Notes: generated from the sequence alone by a model not told the origin. 9,120 nucleotides of DNA from Verrucomicrobiota bacterium (GCA_023410155.1 JAEYQF010000412.1:1-9120), one strand, 5' to 3'. Positions 1-7,926 are shown, numbered from the stretch's first letter. Numbers and translations: made by a program.

Positions 1-1090
1 CGTTAATGGTGTGCACGTAGCCCCGCTTCGGGGCGGGCAGTTTGCGGATGTGGCGCGCGGCCGGGAATTTTTCCGGATGATCGATGAACGCGGTGTCGCC
101 GCCCTGCGCCTTGACGAGATCCTTGAACTTCTGGAGCGCGGAGCCGTCGGTCAGGTGACGTTGCACCGTCTGCTTGGCCGAGAGCGTGGAGCCCGCGACA
201 CCGGCGAGGCGCACGATCTCCATGCCGAGCTTGAGAACGAGTTCCTTCATGTCCTCGGGGCCTTCGCCCTTGAGGAGCTGGATGGCTTCCTTAATCTCGA
301 GCGCGGTGCCGACGGTATCGCCGAGCGGCTGGTTCATGTCGGTCACGAGCGCGACGCAGCGGCGCTTCATCGAGCGGCCGACGCGAGTCATGGAGCGGGC
401 AAGCTGCTTGGCCTGCTCGAGATCCTTGATGAAGGAACCGTTGCCCCACTTCACATCGATCACGAGGCCTTCGGAGCCTTCGGCGAGCTTCTTGGAAAGG
501 ACGCTGCCGGTGATGAGCGGAAGACTCGGGATGGTGCCAGTCTCCTTGCGAAGGGCGTAGAACTTGCCGTCGGCGGGCGCGAGCTTCTCGTCCTGCGCCA
601 CGATCGCGCCGCCGATGCGGGAGAGCGGCGAAACGAAACCGTCGATGGAGAGATGGCTCTTGAAGCCGGGGAACGAGGAGAGCTTTTCGAGCGTGTTGAT
701 CACGTAGTCGTGCTCGACGCCACACATCATCGGGACGACGACACCGGAGGCCATGGCGAGAGGCACGAGGACGAGCGCCGTCTTATCGCCAACGCCGCCG
801 GTGGAGTATTTGTCGATCTTCGGCTTCGCGATGGAGGACAAGTCGATCACTTCGCCAGACAGCATCATCTCCTCGGTCAGGTCCGCCGTCTCCTGCGCGG
901 ACATGTTGGAGAAATAGATCGCCATCATGAGAGCGGCGAGCTGGTGCTGCGGCATCTCTCCATCCAGCGTGCTATCAATGATAAAGCGGATCTCCTCCTG
1001 CGTAAACTCGCCGCCATCGCGCTTCTTTTCGATCAGCGATTCGAAGCTGGGCTTGATGAACCGGCGGGCCGGAATGGTGCGTTTCGTCAT
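1..1090 (-). CDS. Thymidine/pyrimidine-nucleoside phosphorylase-like protein (3' end cut by window edge)
   Basis: The family splits (deoxy)pyrimidine nucleosides with phosphate into base and sugar-1-phosphate in the cytoplasm. An open frame of 363 codons runs from ATG at 1090 off the left edge; E. coli DeoA has 440 residues, so about 80 C-terminal residues are missing. The N-terminal helical part (EKKRDGGEFTQEEIRF, 21-36), the phosphate loop KYSTGGVGDK (94-103), LAPAD (170-174) and LPLITGSVLSKKLAEG (190-205) align to E. coli DeoA with a constant offset of +10. Known ligands Lys84, Ser86, Thr123, Arg171, Ser186 and Lys190 are kept as K94, S96, T133, R181, S196 and K200. His85, Ser95 and Ser113 are replaced by Y95, A105 and C123, and the near-universal GRGLGHTGG loop reads GVEHDYVIN (124-132). 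Fold membership is sure, substrate is not, so I give no symbol. No clear Shine-Dalgarno precedes the ATG. Confidence 0.85.
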   Translation of the reverse strand, partial: MTKRTIPARRFIKPSFESLIEKKRDGGEFTQEEIRFIIDSTLDGEMPQHQLAALMMAIYFSNMSAQETADLTEEMMLSGEVIDLSSIAKPKIDKYSTGGVGDKTALVLVPLAMASGVVVPMMCGVEHDYVINTLEKLSSFPGFKSHLSIDGFVSPLSRIGGAIVAQDEKLAPADGKFYALRKETGTIPSLPLITGSVLSKKLAEGSEGLVIDVKWGNGSFIKDLEQAKQLARSMTRVGRSMKRRCVALVTDMNQPLGDTVGTALEIKEAIQLLKGEGPEDMKELVLKLGMEIVRLAGVAGSTLSAKQTVQRHLTDGSALQKFKDLVKAQGGDTAFIDHPEKFPAARHIRKLPAPKRGYVHTIN

Positions 1091-1347
1091 GTGAGTAGTA
1101 TGTGAACAACCGCGCTCTCCGCGGTGCGGAAAAGTTTGCGAGCAAACTCCGCTATGGAGAAATGTCGAGCCAAAACTACCCAGTTCGCAGCCGGCGCCGG
1201 CTTGGGAAGCATCCAGGCAACGGACCGCAACTGATTATTAACAAGCCGGTTGTGGAACAACCCACCCACGCCTCCGGCCGTTGCAACCGCCGAGAACGCA
1301 CGTCTACAGGAGCATCCGCTGCAGGATCGGAGTCGGGTGAACCTTTG
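1091..1347. other. Spacer between puuD and the phosphorylase-like gene
   Basis: This 257-bp stretch holds no recognisable gene. Seen in it are the hairpin at 1133-1148, a perfect 14-bp palindrome AGCCGGCGCCGGCT at 1189-1202, a 6-bp inverted repeat GGTTGT-GGA-ACAACC at 1248-1262, and a short AT-rich patch (GATTATTAACA, 1233-1243). The patch could carry a minus-strand promoter for the phosphorylase-like gene, but no convincing -35/-10 pair was found. Confidence 0.5.
1133..1148 (-). other. Hairpin upstream of the phosphorylase-like gene
   Basis: AGTTTGC-GA-GCAAACT is a perfect 7-bp inverted repeat. GCGG (1126-1129) and CCGC (1149-1152) can extend the stem past a three-base bulge. Read on the minus strand it is followed by TTTTCC, so it could be a weak terminator for puuD or a leader hairpin 43 bases before the phosphorylase start. 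The T run is short and the role is undecided. Confidence 0.35.
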
Positions 1348-2547
1348 CTATTGCGTCTTCGCTCCGGCTGCCACCCACGCGGCGACGACTGCACGCTCGT
1401 GGTCGGTCATCTCGGTGACATTGCCCAACGGCATGATGCGTGTGACCACAGTTTGCTGGTAGATGCGTTGCGCGTGCTGCGCGATGGCGGCGGGAGACTG
1501 GAGGACAACACCAGCCGGCGGTTGGGCGATGCCGGGGAACGTAGGTGCCTCGGTGTGACACGTCACGCAGCGCTCGCCCATGATCGTGCGCACCCGTTCG
1601 AAGGTCACCTCTCCCTGCACCGGCGGCAACGCGATCGCCTTGGGCGCGGTCCACCAGGCGACCACACCGAGCAGCACCGCACCCGCCAGCGGATATGGCC
1701 ACGCGAACACGCCTTTGTGGCGACGATTGAAGAAGTGTCGGATCAGCACGCCCGCCGCGGCGATCACCGCAAGCACCGCCCAATTATGCGGATGGCTGTA
1801 AGTCGACGCATAGTGATTGCTGATCATGATGAACAGCACGGGCAGCGTGAAGTAGTTGTTGTGCACGCTGCGCTGCTTGCCACGCAGGCCCCACTCCGCC
1901 TTCGGCGTCTCGCCCGCCTTCATCGCCGCGACCATCTTCCGCTGCATCGGAATGATCACGAAGAACACATTGGCCGACATGATCGTGCCGATGGCCGCGC
2001 CTACATGGATGTAGGCCGCGCGCCCGCCCAGCCATTGCGTGAGCCCCCAGGTCAGCGTCGTGAGCAGCGCAAAAACGAACCCACCCAATAACCCGTTGTG
2101 CCGACCGAGCGGCGAACGGCACAACCCGTCATAAACGAACCACGAACCGATCATGGCCGCTACGCCTATCGCGACCGCCTGCGTCGCCGTCAGATCCGCC
2201 ACCGCGGGGTCCACCATCATCGTGCCCGCTCGTATCCAATAAACCACGACAAGCAGCGCCGTGCCCGAGAGCCACGTGGTATAGGATTCCCACATGAACC
2301 AGTGCAGCTTCTCCGGCAGCGCCGCGGGTGCGACGGTGTATTTCTGCGGGTTGTAAAAGCCTCCGCCGTGCACCGCCCAGAGTTCGCCGCCCACCCCCTT
2401 CTTCGCCGCATCAGAATTCGGGGCCGGTGCGTCGAGGCTGTTGTCGAGCCAGATGAAGTAGAACGACGAGCCGATCCACGCCACGCCGGCGATGACGTGC
2501 AGCCACCGCAGCCACATACTCATGAACTCCATCCAATGCGCGTCCAT
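1348..2547 (-). CDS. puuD: Membrane-bound cytochrome c urate oxidase (PuuD type)
   Basis: PuuD oxidises urate to 5-hydroxyisourate in purine breakdown and passes electrons to its own cytochrome c domain rather than directly to O2. Taken from ATG 2547 the protein has 399 residues. Eight hydrophobic segments lie near residues 13-34, 87-108, 124-143, 153-173, 177-202, 232-248, 255-273 and 283-302. The first contains the typical WLRWLHVIAGVAWIGSSFYF and is followed by WLDNSLD. The C-terminal ~90 residues form a class I cytochrome c with haem motif CVTCH (327-331) and a likely distal ligand Met372 in MPLGN, expected in the periplasm. The frame stays open upstream, with ATG at 2613 and TTG at 2637. 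I chose 2547 because family members begin shortly before the first helix, but no start has a well-placed ribosome site, and a start at 2613 would add a 22-residue hydrophobic leader. No other urate-pathway gene is in the window. Function is by family resemblance. Confidence 0.88.
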   Translation of the reverse strand: MDAHWMEFMSMWLRWLHVIAGVAWIGSSFYFIWLDNSLDAPAPNSDAAKKGVGGELWAVHGGGFYNPQKYTVAPAALPEKLHWFMWESYTTWLSGTALLVVVYWIRAGTMMVDPAVADLTATQAVAIGVAAMIGSWFVYDGLCRSPLGRHNGLLGGFVFALLTTLTWGLTQWLGGRAAYIHVGAAIGTIMSANVFFVIIPMQRKMVAAMKAGETPKAEWGLRGKQRSVHNNYFTLPVLFIMISNHYASTYSHPHNWAVLAVIAAAGVLIRHFFNRRHKGVFAWPYPLAGAVLLGVVAWWTAPKAIALPPVQGEVTFERVRTIMGERCVTCHTEAPTFPGIAQPPAGVVLQSPAAIAQHAQRIYQQTVVTRIMPLGNVTEMTDHERAVVAAWVAAGAKTQ

Positions 2548-2832
2548 ATAATGTGCGGGAAGAAGCTGGCGCGATGCCAACCCGAGGGCAGCCCACGCGC
2601 AAACAAATGCCATTACCTCGCTAACGAGCCAGCACAACGCTGGGAGGTGCCCGCGGTCCGGTGACGGTCACGCCGTCGCCTGGCGCTAGCTTTTACTCGT
2701 GTCAGCTGTTCGCAGCGCCTCCGCGCCGCTTACCATCCCATGACGTCAAAGAAAAGGCGCTCCGTTGCCGGAGCGCCTTGAATTGGCTGAGCTGTTTTCC
2801 GAAGTGCGGGACCTTTGTCCGCCGAGGGCGGA
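2548..2832. other. Spacer between groEL and puuD
   Basis: It carries the groEL terminator and presumably the puuD promoter, though no confident -35/-10 pair was seen. An 8-bp hairpin with one G-U pair, GGTGACGG-TCACG-CCGTCGCC, lies at 2660-2680, upstream of puuD. Its role is unknown. Confidence 0.4.
2748..2779 (-). terminator. Intrinsic terminator after groEL
   Basis: A perfect 10-bp stem AAGGCGCTCC/GGAGCGCCTT (2754-2763 with 2770-2779) encloses a six-base loop. Read on the minus strand the stem ends in CCTT and runs into TTCTTT, the U-rich tail of a rho-independent terminator. It lies 54-85 bases past the groEL stop and would separate the chaperone transcript from puuD, which reads in the same direction. 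Confidence 0.85.
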
Positions 2833-4461
<1,629 letters not shown>

Positions 4462-4470
4462 GGTATCTTG

Positions 4471-4498
4471 GATTTAAGATTTTAGATTAAAGATTTCG
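4471..4498. repeat. AT-rich heptamer tandem repeat between groES and groEL
   Basis: The plus strand reads GATTTAA, GATTTTA, GATTAAA, GATTTCG: four consecutive degenerate 7-base units, each starting with GATT, in an otherwise GC-rich region. The block begins 10 bases upstream of the groEL start, in the transcribed spacer if groES and groEL form an operon. It could be a translation enhancer, a weak promoter region or a dispersed repeat; the sequence alone does not decide. Confidence 0.7.
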
Positions 4499-4536
4499 GA
4501 GTAGAGATCACGCGGCGCAGAGCGTCACGAGCGAGC

Positions 4537-4833
4537 TCAGCCGATGACGCCGAGGATGTCGTCCTCGCGGACGAGCGTATACTTCTTGTCGTCGAGCTTC
4601 ACCTCGGTGCCGCCGTATTTGCTGATGAGCACGCGGTCGCCGACCTTGACCTCGAACGCAGTGACCTTGCCATCGTCACCCTTCTTACCGGTGCCGAGAG
4701 CGATGACCTTCGCCTCCTGCGGCTTTTCCTTCGCGCTGTCCGGGATGATGATCCCTCCGCGGACCTGCTCTTTTTCTTCGATGTGCTCAACGAGCACGCG
4801 ATCGCCGATGGGCTTGATTTTGACGTTAGCCAT
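4537..4833 (-). CDS. groES: Co-chaperonin GroES (Hsp10)
   Basis: GroES forms the seven-subunit lid that closes the GroEL cage. At 98 residues it has the family length. The N-terminal strand IKPIGDRVLVEH (6-17), the mobile loop (about 18-34) with the GroEL-binding hydrophobic tripeptide in GGIII (26-30), the roof-loop region around GDDGK (52-56) and the C-terminal EDDILGVI (90-97) are all visible. It lies 93 bp downstream of dnaK and 75 bp upstream of groEL on the same strand. No Shine-Dalgarno is seen before the ATG; the upstream sequence is CCCAAACCCAACAAAT. No CIRCE operator (TTAGCACTC-N9-GAGTGCTAA) is found in the gap before it. Confidence 0.98.
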   Translation of the reverse strand: MANVKIKPIGDRVLVEHIEEKEQVRGGIIIPDSAKEKPQEAKVIALGTGKKGDDGKVTAFEVKVGDRVLISKYGGTEVKLDDKKYTLVREDDILGVIG

Positions 4834-4883
4834 ATTTGTTGGGTTTGGGATTAGAGGTGGTTGATCTGTTTTTCGTCAGCAAA

Positions 4884-4914
4884 GCGCGCCACGGCGTAAC
4901 GGCTCGCGGCGCGC
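4884..4914 (-). other. GC-rich hairpin between dnaK and groES
   Basis: GCGCGCC (4884-4890) pairs with GGCGCGC (4908-4914). After one mismatch, three further inner pairs (one of them G-U) are possible. On the minus strand it is followed by TTTGCTGACGAAAAA, without a continuous U tract, so it looks more like an mRNA processing or stability element, or a leaky terminator, than a full stop between dnaK and groES. Confidence 0.35.
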
Positions 4915-4926
4915 AAAGTCCGGAAA

Positions 4927-6867
4927 TTACTTCTTCTTGTCGTCGTCGACGACCTCGAAGTCGGCGTCGACTACGTCGGCCTTCTTCTCGGTCTTCTTGC
5001 CTTCGGATTTCGGCGCAGCGCCCGCAGCCTCCGGGCCAGCGGAAGCACCGGCGGCTTGGGCGGCAGCCTGCGCTTCGGCATAGAGTTCGCCACCGAGCGC
5101 GGTGAGCTTTTCCTGCGCCGACTTCATGCGGTCGGCGTCGTTGCTCTCCAGGTCCTTCTTGGCGTCCGCAATGGCGGCTTCGATCTTGGACTTCTTGTCT
5201 GCGGGCAGTTTGTCGCCAGCGTCCTTCAGCGTCTTTTCGATCTGATAGATCGTGGAATCGAGCTGGTTCTTAGCCTCGACGGCTTCCTTGCGCTTCTTGT
5301 CTTCCTCGGCGTGAAGCTCGGCCTCCTTGGTCATCTTTTCGACCTCTTCCTTGGAGAGACCGGATGAGCCTTGGATGGTGATCTTCTGGTCCTTGCCGGT
5401 GCCGAGATCTTTGGCGGAAACGTGGAGGATGCCGTTGGCGTCGATGTCGAACGTGACCTCGATCTGCGGCGTGCCGCGCGGCGCGGGCGGGATGCCGTCG
5501 AGCTTGAACGTGCCGAGCACCTTGTTGTCGCGAGACATCGGCCGCTCGCCTTGGAGCACGACGATTTCGACGCCCGGCTGGTTATCCGAGTAGGTCGAGA
5601 AGACCTGCGTCTTTTTCGACGGGATGGTCGTATTGCGCGGGATCATCGGCGTGGCGACCTGGCCCGCCGTCTCGATGCCGAGCGTCAGCGGCGTGACGTC
5701 GAGCAGAAGAACGTCGCGCACTTCGCCCTTCAGAACGCCACCTTGGATTGCAGCGCCGACTGCCACGACTTCGTCAGGATTTACGCCTTGATGCGGAGTC
5801 TTGCCGCCGAGGTTCTTGGCCGTTTCGACGACCTTCGGCATGCGAGTCATGCCGCCCACCAGCACGAGTTCATCAACCTGCGAAGAGCTGAGCTCGGCGT
5901 CCTTCAAGCAGTTCTTGAACGGCGGCACGCAACGCTCGAATAGCGAGTCGCAGATTTGCTCCATCCTCGCGCGCGAGAGCTGGACATTGAGGTGCTTCGG
6001 GCCGGACGCGTCAGCGGTGATGAACGGCAGGTTGATGTCGACGGACTGCGCGGACGAGAGGGCGATCTTGGCCTTCTCGGCTTCTTCTTTCAGGCGCTGG
6101 AGCGCCATCGGATCCTTCCGCAAGTCGACGCCATTTTCCTTTTTGAAATCGTCAACCAGCCACGAGATGAGCGCTTCGTCCCAGTTGTCGCCGCCGAGGT
6201 GGGTGTCGCCGTTGGTAGCTTTGACCTCAAAAACGCCGTCGCCGATCTCGAGCACGGACACGTCGAATGTGCCACCGCCCAAGTCGAAGACCGCAATCTT
6301 CTCGTCCTTCTTCTTGTCGAGGCCGTAGGCGAGCGAAGCGGCGGTCGGCTCGTTGATGATGCGCAGCACGTCGAGGCCTGCGATCTTGCCGGCGTCTTTC
6401 GTAGCTTGGCGCTGCGAGTCGTTGAAGTAGGCGGGGACGGTGATAACCGCCTGCGTGATCTTCTCGCCGAGATACGCCTCGGCGTCGGCTTTCAGCTTAC
6501 CGAGGACGAACGCAGAGATCTGCTGCGGGGCGAATTGCTCGGCCTTGTCGCCCACCTGCACCTCGATGTAAGCGTCGCCGTTCTTGCCCTCTACGACCTT
6601 GAACGGCATGTTCTTCGCCTCTTCGCGAACCTCCGTGAACTTACGGCCGATGAGTCGCTTGGCGGAAAAGATGGTGTTGCGCGGATTGGTCACGGCCTGG
6701 CGCTTGGCGGCTTGGCCGACGAGGCGCTCTCCGTTCTTGGTGAATGCGACGACCGAAGGAGTCGTGCGGGCACCTTCCGCGTTCGGGATGACGACAGGCT
6801 CTCCGCCTTCCATGATGGCCATGCAGGAGTTCGTCGTGCCCAAATCGATGCCTAGGATTTTGCTCAT
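4927..6867 (-). CDS. dnaK: Molecular chaperone DnaK (Hsp70)
   Basis: DnaK is the ATP-dependent Hsp70 that binds unfolded segments with DnaJ and GrpE. From ATG 6867 it has 646 residues. The nucleotide-binding domain (1 to ~385) shows GIDLGTTNS (6-14), NEPTAASLAYG (172-182), DLGGGTFDVS (195-204, with the regulatory Thr200) and VGGMTRMP (337-344). The interdomain linker is VLLLDVTPL (386-394). The beta substrate-binding domain covers ~395-500. The helical lid from ~505 ends in a low-complexity Ala/Gly stretch and the acidic tail DADFEVVDDDKKK, where many bacterial DnaKs have FEEV. An in-frame GTG lies four codons upstream (6879), but AGGTGGG just ahead of the ATG is a fair ribosome site and the family starts at MSKILGIDLG. 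No grpE, dnaJ or hrcA is in the window. The gene leads into groES and groEL on one strand. Confidence 0.98.
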   Translation of the reverse strand: MSKILGIDLGTTNSCMAIMEGGEPVVIPNAEGARTTPSVVAFTKNGERLVGQAAKRQAVTNPRNTIFSAKRLIGRKFTEVREEAKNMPFKVVEGKNGDAYIEVQVGDKAEQFAPQQISAFVLGKLKADAEAYLGEKITQAVITVPAYFNDSQRQATKDAGKIAGLDVLRIINEPTAASLAYGLDKKKDEKIAVFDLGGGTFDVSVLEIGDGVFEVKATNGDTHLGGDNWDEALISWLVDDFKKENGVDLRKDPMALQRLKEEAEKAKIALSSAQSVDINLPFITADASGPKHLNVQLSRARMEQICDSLFERCVPPFKNCLKDAELSSSQVDELVLVGGMTRMPKVVETAKNLGGKTPHQGVNPDEVVAVGAAIQGGVLKGEVRDVLLLDVTPLTLGIETAGQVATPMIPRNTTIPSKKTQVFSTYSDNQPGVEIVVLQGERPMSRDNKVLGTFKLDGIPPAPRGTPQIEVTFDIDANGILHVSAKDLGTGKDQKITIQGSSGLSKEEVEKMTKEAELHAEEDKKRKEAVEAKNQLDSTIYQIEKTLKDAGDKLPADKKSKIEAAIADAKKDLESNDADRMKSAQEKLTALGGELYAEAQAAAQAAGASAGPEAAGAAPKSEGKKTEKKADVVDADFEVVDDDKKK

Positions 6868-6971
6868 GGTGCCACCCACCTAGCAACGCATGTGCCTCGG
6901 CTTAGGGCGCGCCGTTTAACACCTAACCAACAGCGACTTGAAATTCCGACGAGACCTCACCGCAACTGTCA

Positions 6972-7000
6972 GTGCCACTCGCCTTACGCCAAAGTGGCAC
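6972..7000. repeat. Inverted repeat, possible operator
   Basis: GTGCCACT (6972-6979) and AGTGGCAC (6993-7000) are perfect 8-base inverted arms, 13 bases apart. Arm centres are 21 bases apart, about two helical turns, which fits a dimeric repressor binding one face of the DNA. It lies 105 bases upstream of dnaK and 95 upstream of the LON-domain gene. The sequence differs from CIRCE. Confidence 0.45.
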
Positions 7001-7057
7001 AACTCGGGGAAGTCGCGCCCACTGCTGACTCACTGTGTGACAAGACGCATGGCGCAT

Positions 7058-7085
7058 TTGAGTTCGCCGCTCCCGCCCCTACGGT
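7058..7085 (+). promoter_or_regulatory. Possible promoter of the LON-domain gene
   Basis: TTGAGT (7058-7063) and TACGGT (7080-7085) are separated by 16 bases and resemble a -35/-10 pair of the TTGNNN/TANNNT kind. Transcription would start within a few bases of the ATG at 7095, giving a nearly leaderless mRNA, which would explain the absence of a Shine-Dalgarno. The -10 match is weak. Confidence 0.25.
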
Positions 7086-7094
7086 GACTCCACG

Positions 7095-7778
7095 ATGGAA
7101 ATGGAGATCACGATACCCGACGTGTTGCCGGTGATGACGCTGCCCGAAGTCGCGTTCTTCCCGCAGGCGTTGCTGCCGCTCCGCATCTTCGAGCCGCGCT
7201 ATCGGCAGATGCTAAAAGACGTGCTTGCCGACGATCGCTTGTTCGCCGTGGCGGGACTAAGGCCGGCCGGAGAAGCAGCGTCCGACGAGTTCGAGCCGCC
7301 ACACCGGATCGCAAGTGTCGGGATCGTCCGCGCCTGTCAGAAAAATGCCGACGGCACCTCCAACCTTCTCCTTCAAGGGCTCTGCCGCGCCGAGCTGGTC
7401 GAGATCGTCAGCGATGAACCCTACCGTCGCGTCCGCGTGCGTGCACTCTCGACCGAGGCTGGCGCACCCGCCGCGGAGATCCGCGCCTTGCGGAGAGAGG
7501 TCATGCAGTTGCTCGATCTGAAAGCCAAATTCGGCGCACCACTCCCGTCCGACATCACCTCGTTCCTGCGTGACGTGGCGGACCCTGAGACATTCGTCGA
7601 CCTGGCCGCTTTCAATCTCTGCGAAGACGCCGACCTGCGCCAGCGCCTGCTCGAGACGCTCGACCTGAACGTCCGCCTGTCGATCTTTGCGCGGCAACTC
7701 AGACTCGAACTCGCCGCCCTGAAGCTCCGGCAGAAACTTCAAGGCTCGCTAGGAGATGACGAAATCTCGCTGAACTAA
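7095..7778 (+). CDS. Stand-alone LON substrate-binding-domain protein
   Basis: The 227 residues contain only the N-terminal (LAN/PUA-like) domain of Lon protease. Typical features are LPEVAFFPQALLPLRIFEPRYRQM over residues 16-39, the strand region GIVRACQKNADGTSNLLLQG (76-95), PYRRVRV (108-114) and the C-terminal helical part DLAAFNLCEDADLRQRLLETLDLNVRL spanning ~168-194. The AAA+ ATPase module and the Ser-Lys protease domain are absent, and the stop is natural, so this is not a truncated Lon. In full Lon the domain helps recognise substrates; the job of single-domain forms is mostly unknown. A second ATG two codons in (7101) is equally possible. Divergence from dnaK suggests, but does not show, a role in protein quality control. 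Confidence 0.88.
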   Translation: MEMEITIPDVLPVMTLPEVAFFPQALLPLRIFEPRYRQMLKDVLADDRLFAVAGLRPAGEAASDEFEPPHRIASVGIVRACQKNADGTSNLLLQGLCRAELVEIVSDEPYRRVRVRALSTEAGAPAAEIRALRREVMQLLDLKAKFGAPLPSDITSFLRDVADPETFVDLAAFNLCEDADLRQRLLETLDLNVRLSIFARQLRLELAALKLRQKLQGSLGDDEISLN

Positions 7779-7815
7779 ACGGCACACGAACGCACCGTCG
7801 CGACGCTGGAAATCA

Positions 7816-7845
7816 AAACGCCCCACCGGCGAAGGTGAGGCGTTT
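7816..7845. terminator. Shared hairpin terminator between convergent genes
   Basis: AAACGCC-C-CACC pairs with GGTG-A-GGCGTTT (11 pairs, one C-A mismatch) around the loop GGCGAA. On the minus strand the stem is followed by TTGATTT, extending the TTT at its end, which suits a terminator just 5 bases past the tRNA 3' end. On the plus strand it is followed by CAAAA, so it would end the LON-domain transcript less efficiently. Confidence 0.7.
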
Positions 7846-7850
7846 CAAAA

Positions 7851-7926
7851 TGGAGCCGAGCATCGGATTTGAACCGACGACCCACGCTTTACGAAAGCGT
7901 TGCTCTACCAGCTGAGCTAGCTCGGC
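7851..7926 (-). tRNA. tRNA-Thr (anticodon CGU)
   Basis: The minus strand folds as a 76-base tRNA. Acceptor arms are GCCGAGC and GCTCGGC, with discriminator T and an encoded CCA (7851-7853). The D arm is GCTC-AGCTGGTA-GAGC. The anticodon stem ACGCT/AGCGT encloses the loop TTCGTAA with anticodon CGT, reading the Thr codon ACG. The T arm contains the standard GGTTCAAATCC. No intron or long variable arm is present. Its 5' end faces queA across 72 bp that must hold both promoters. Confidence 0.96.

Larger units (their letters stand above)
6868..7094. promoter_or_regulatory. Divergent regulatory region between dnaK and the LON-domain gene
   Basis: This 227-bp stretch separates two divergent genes and must hold the start signals for both. 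It contains the inverted repeat GTGCCACT-N13-AGTGGCAC (6972-7000). Neither CIRCE nor a HAIR element (CTTGAGT-N7-ACTCAAG) was found, and no complete heat-shock sigma factor promoter was seen. No coding frame here resembles a known protein. Confidence 0.6.

Noticed and set aside
692..721. A compensated frameshift as the cause of the altered loop in the phosphorylase-like gene
   Set aside because: Neither alternative frame over these bases yields a GHTGG-like sequence; one contains a stop. The substitution appears genuine.
1087..1269. A 60-codon minus-strand frame (GTG start) whose TGA overlaps the phosphorylase ATG as ATGA, with GGAGG near its start
   Set aside because: GGAGG lies only one base from the GTG, the product resembles nothing known, and the frame crosses the inverted repeats in this spacer. 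A coupled leader peptide remains possible but unsupported.
5956..6855. Long open frame opposite dnaK (about 299 codons)
   Set aside because: Antisense frames opposite Hsp70 genes are a known codon-bias artefact, and the translation is rich in His, Arg and Asp with no recognisable domain.
6868..6879. GTG start four codons upstream for dnaK
   Set aside because: It overlaps the best ribosome site, and DnaK proteins begin at MSKILGIDLG or close to it.
6937..6943. CTTGAAA resembling a heat-shock sigma factor -35 box on the plus strand
   Set aside because: No matching -10 (CCCCAT-like) follows at 11-17 bases, and a start there would lie more than 100 bases before the LON-domain gene.
6962..6977. 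Sigma-54-like promoter on the minus strand upstream of dnaK (TGGCAC...TTGC)
   Set aside because: The gap between the two elements is six bases instead of five, so the GG-GC spacing is wrong; sigma-54 tolerates this poorly.
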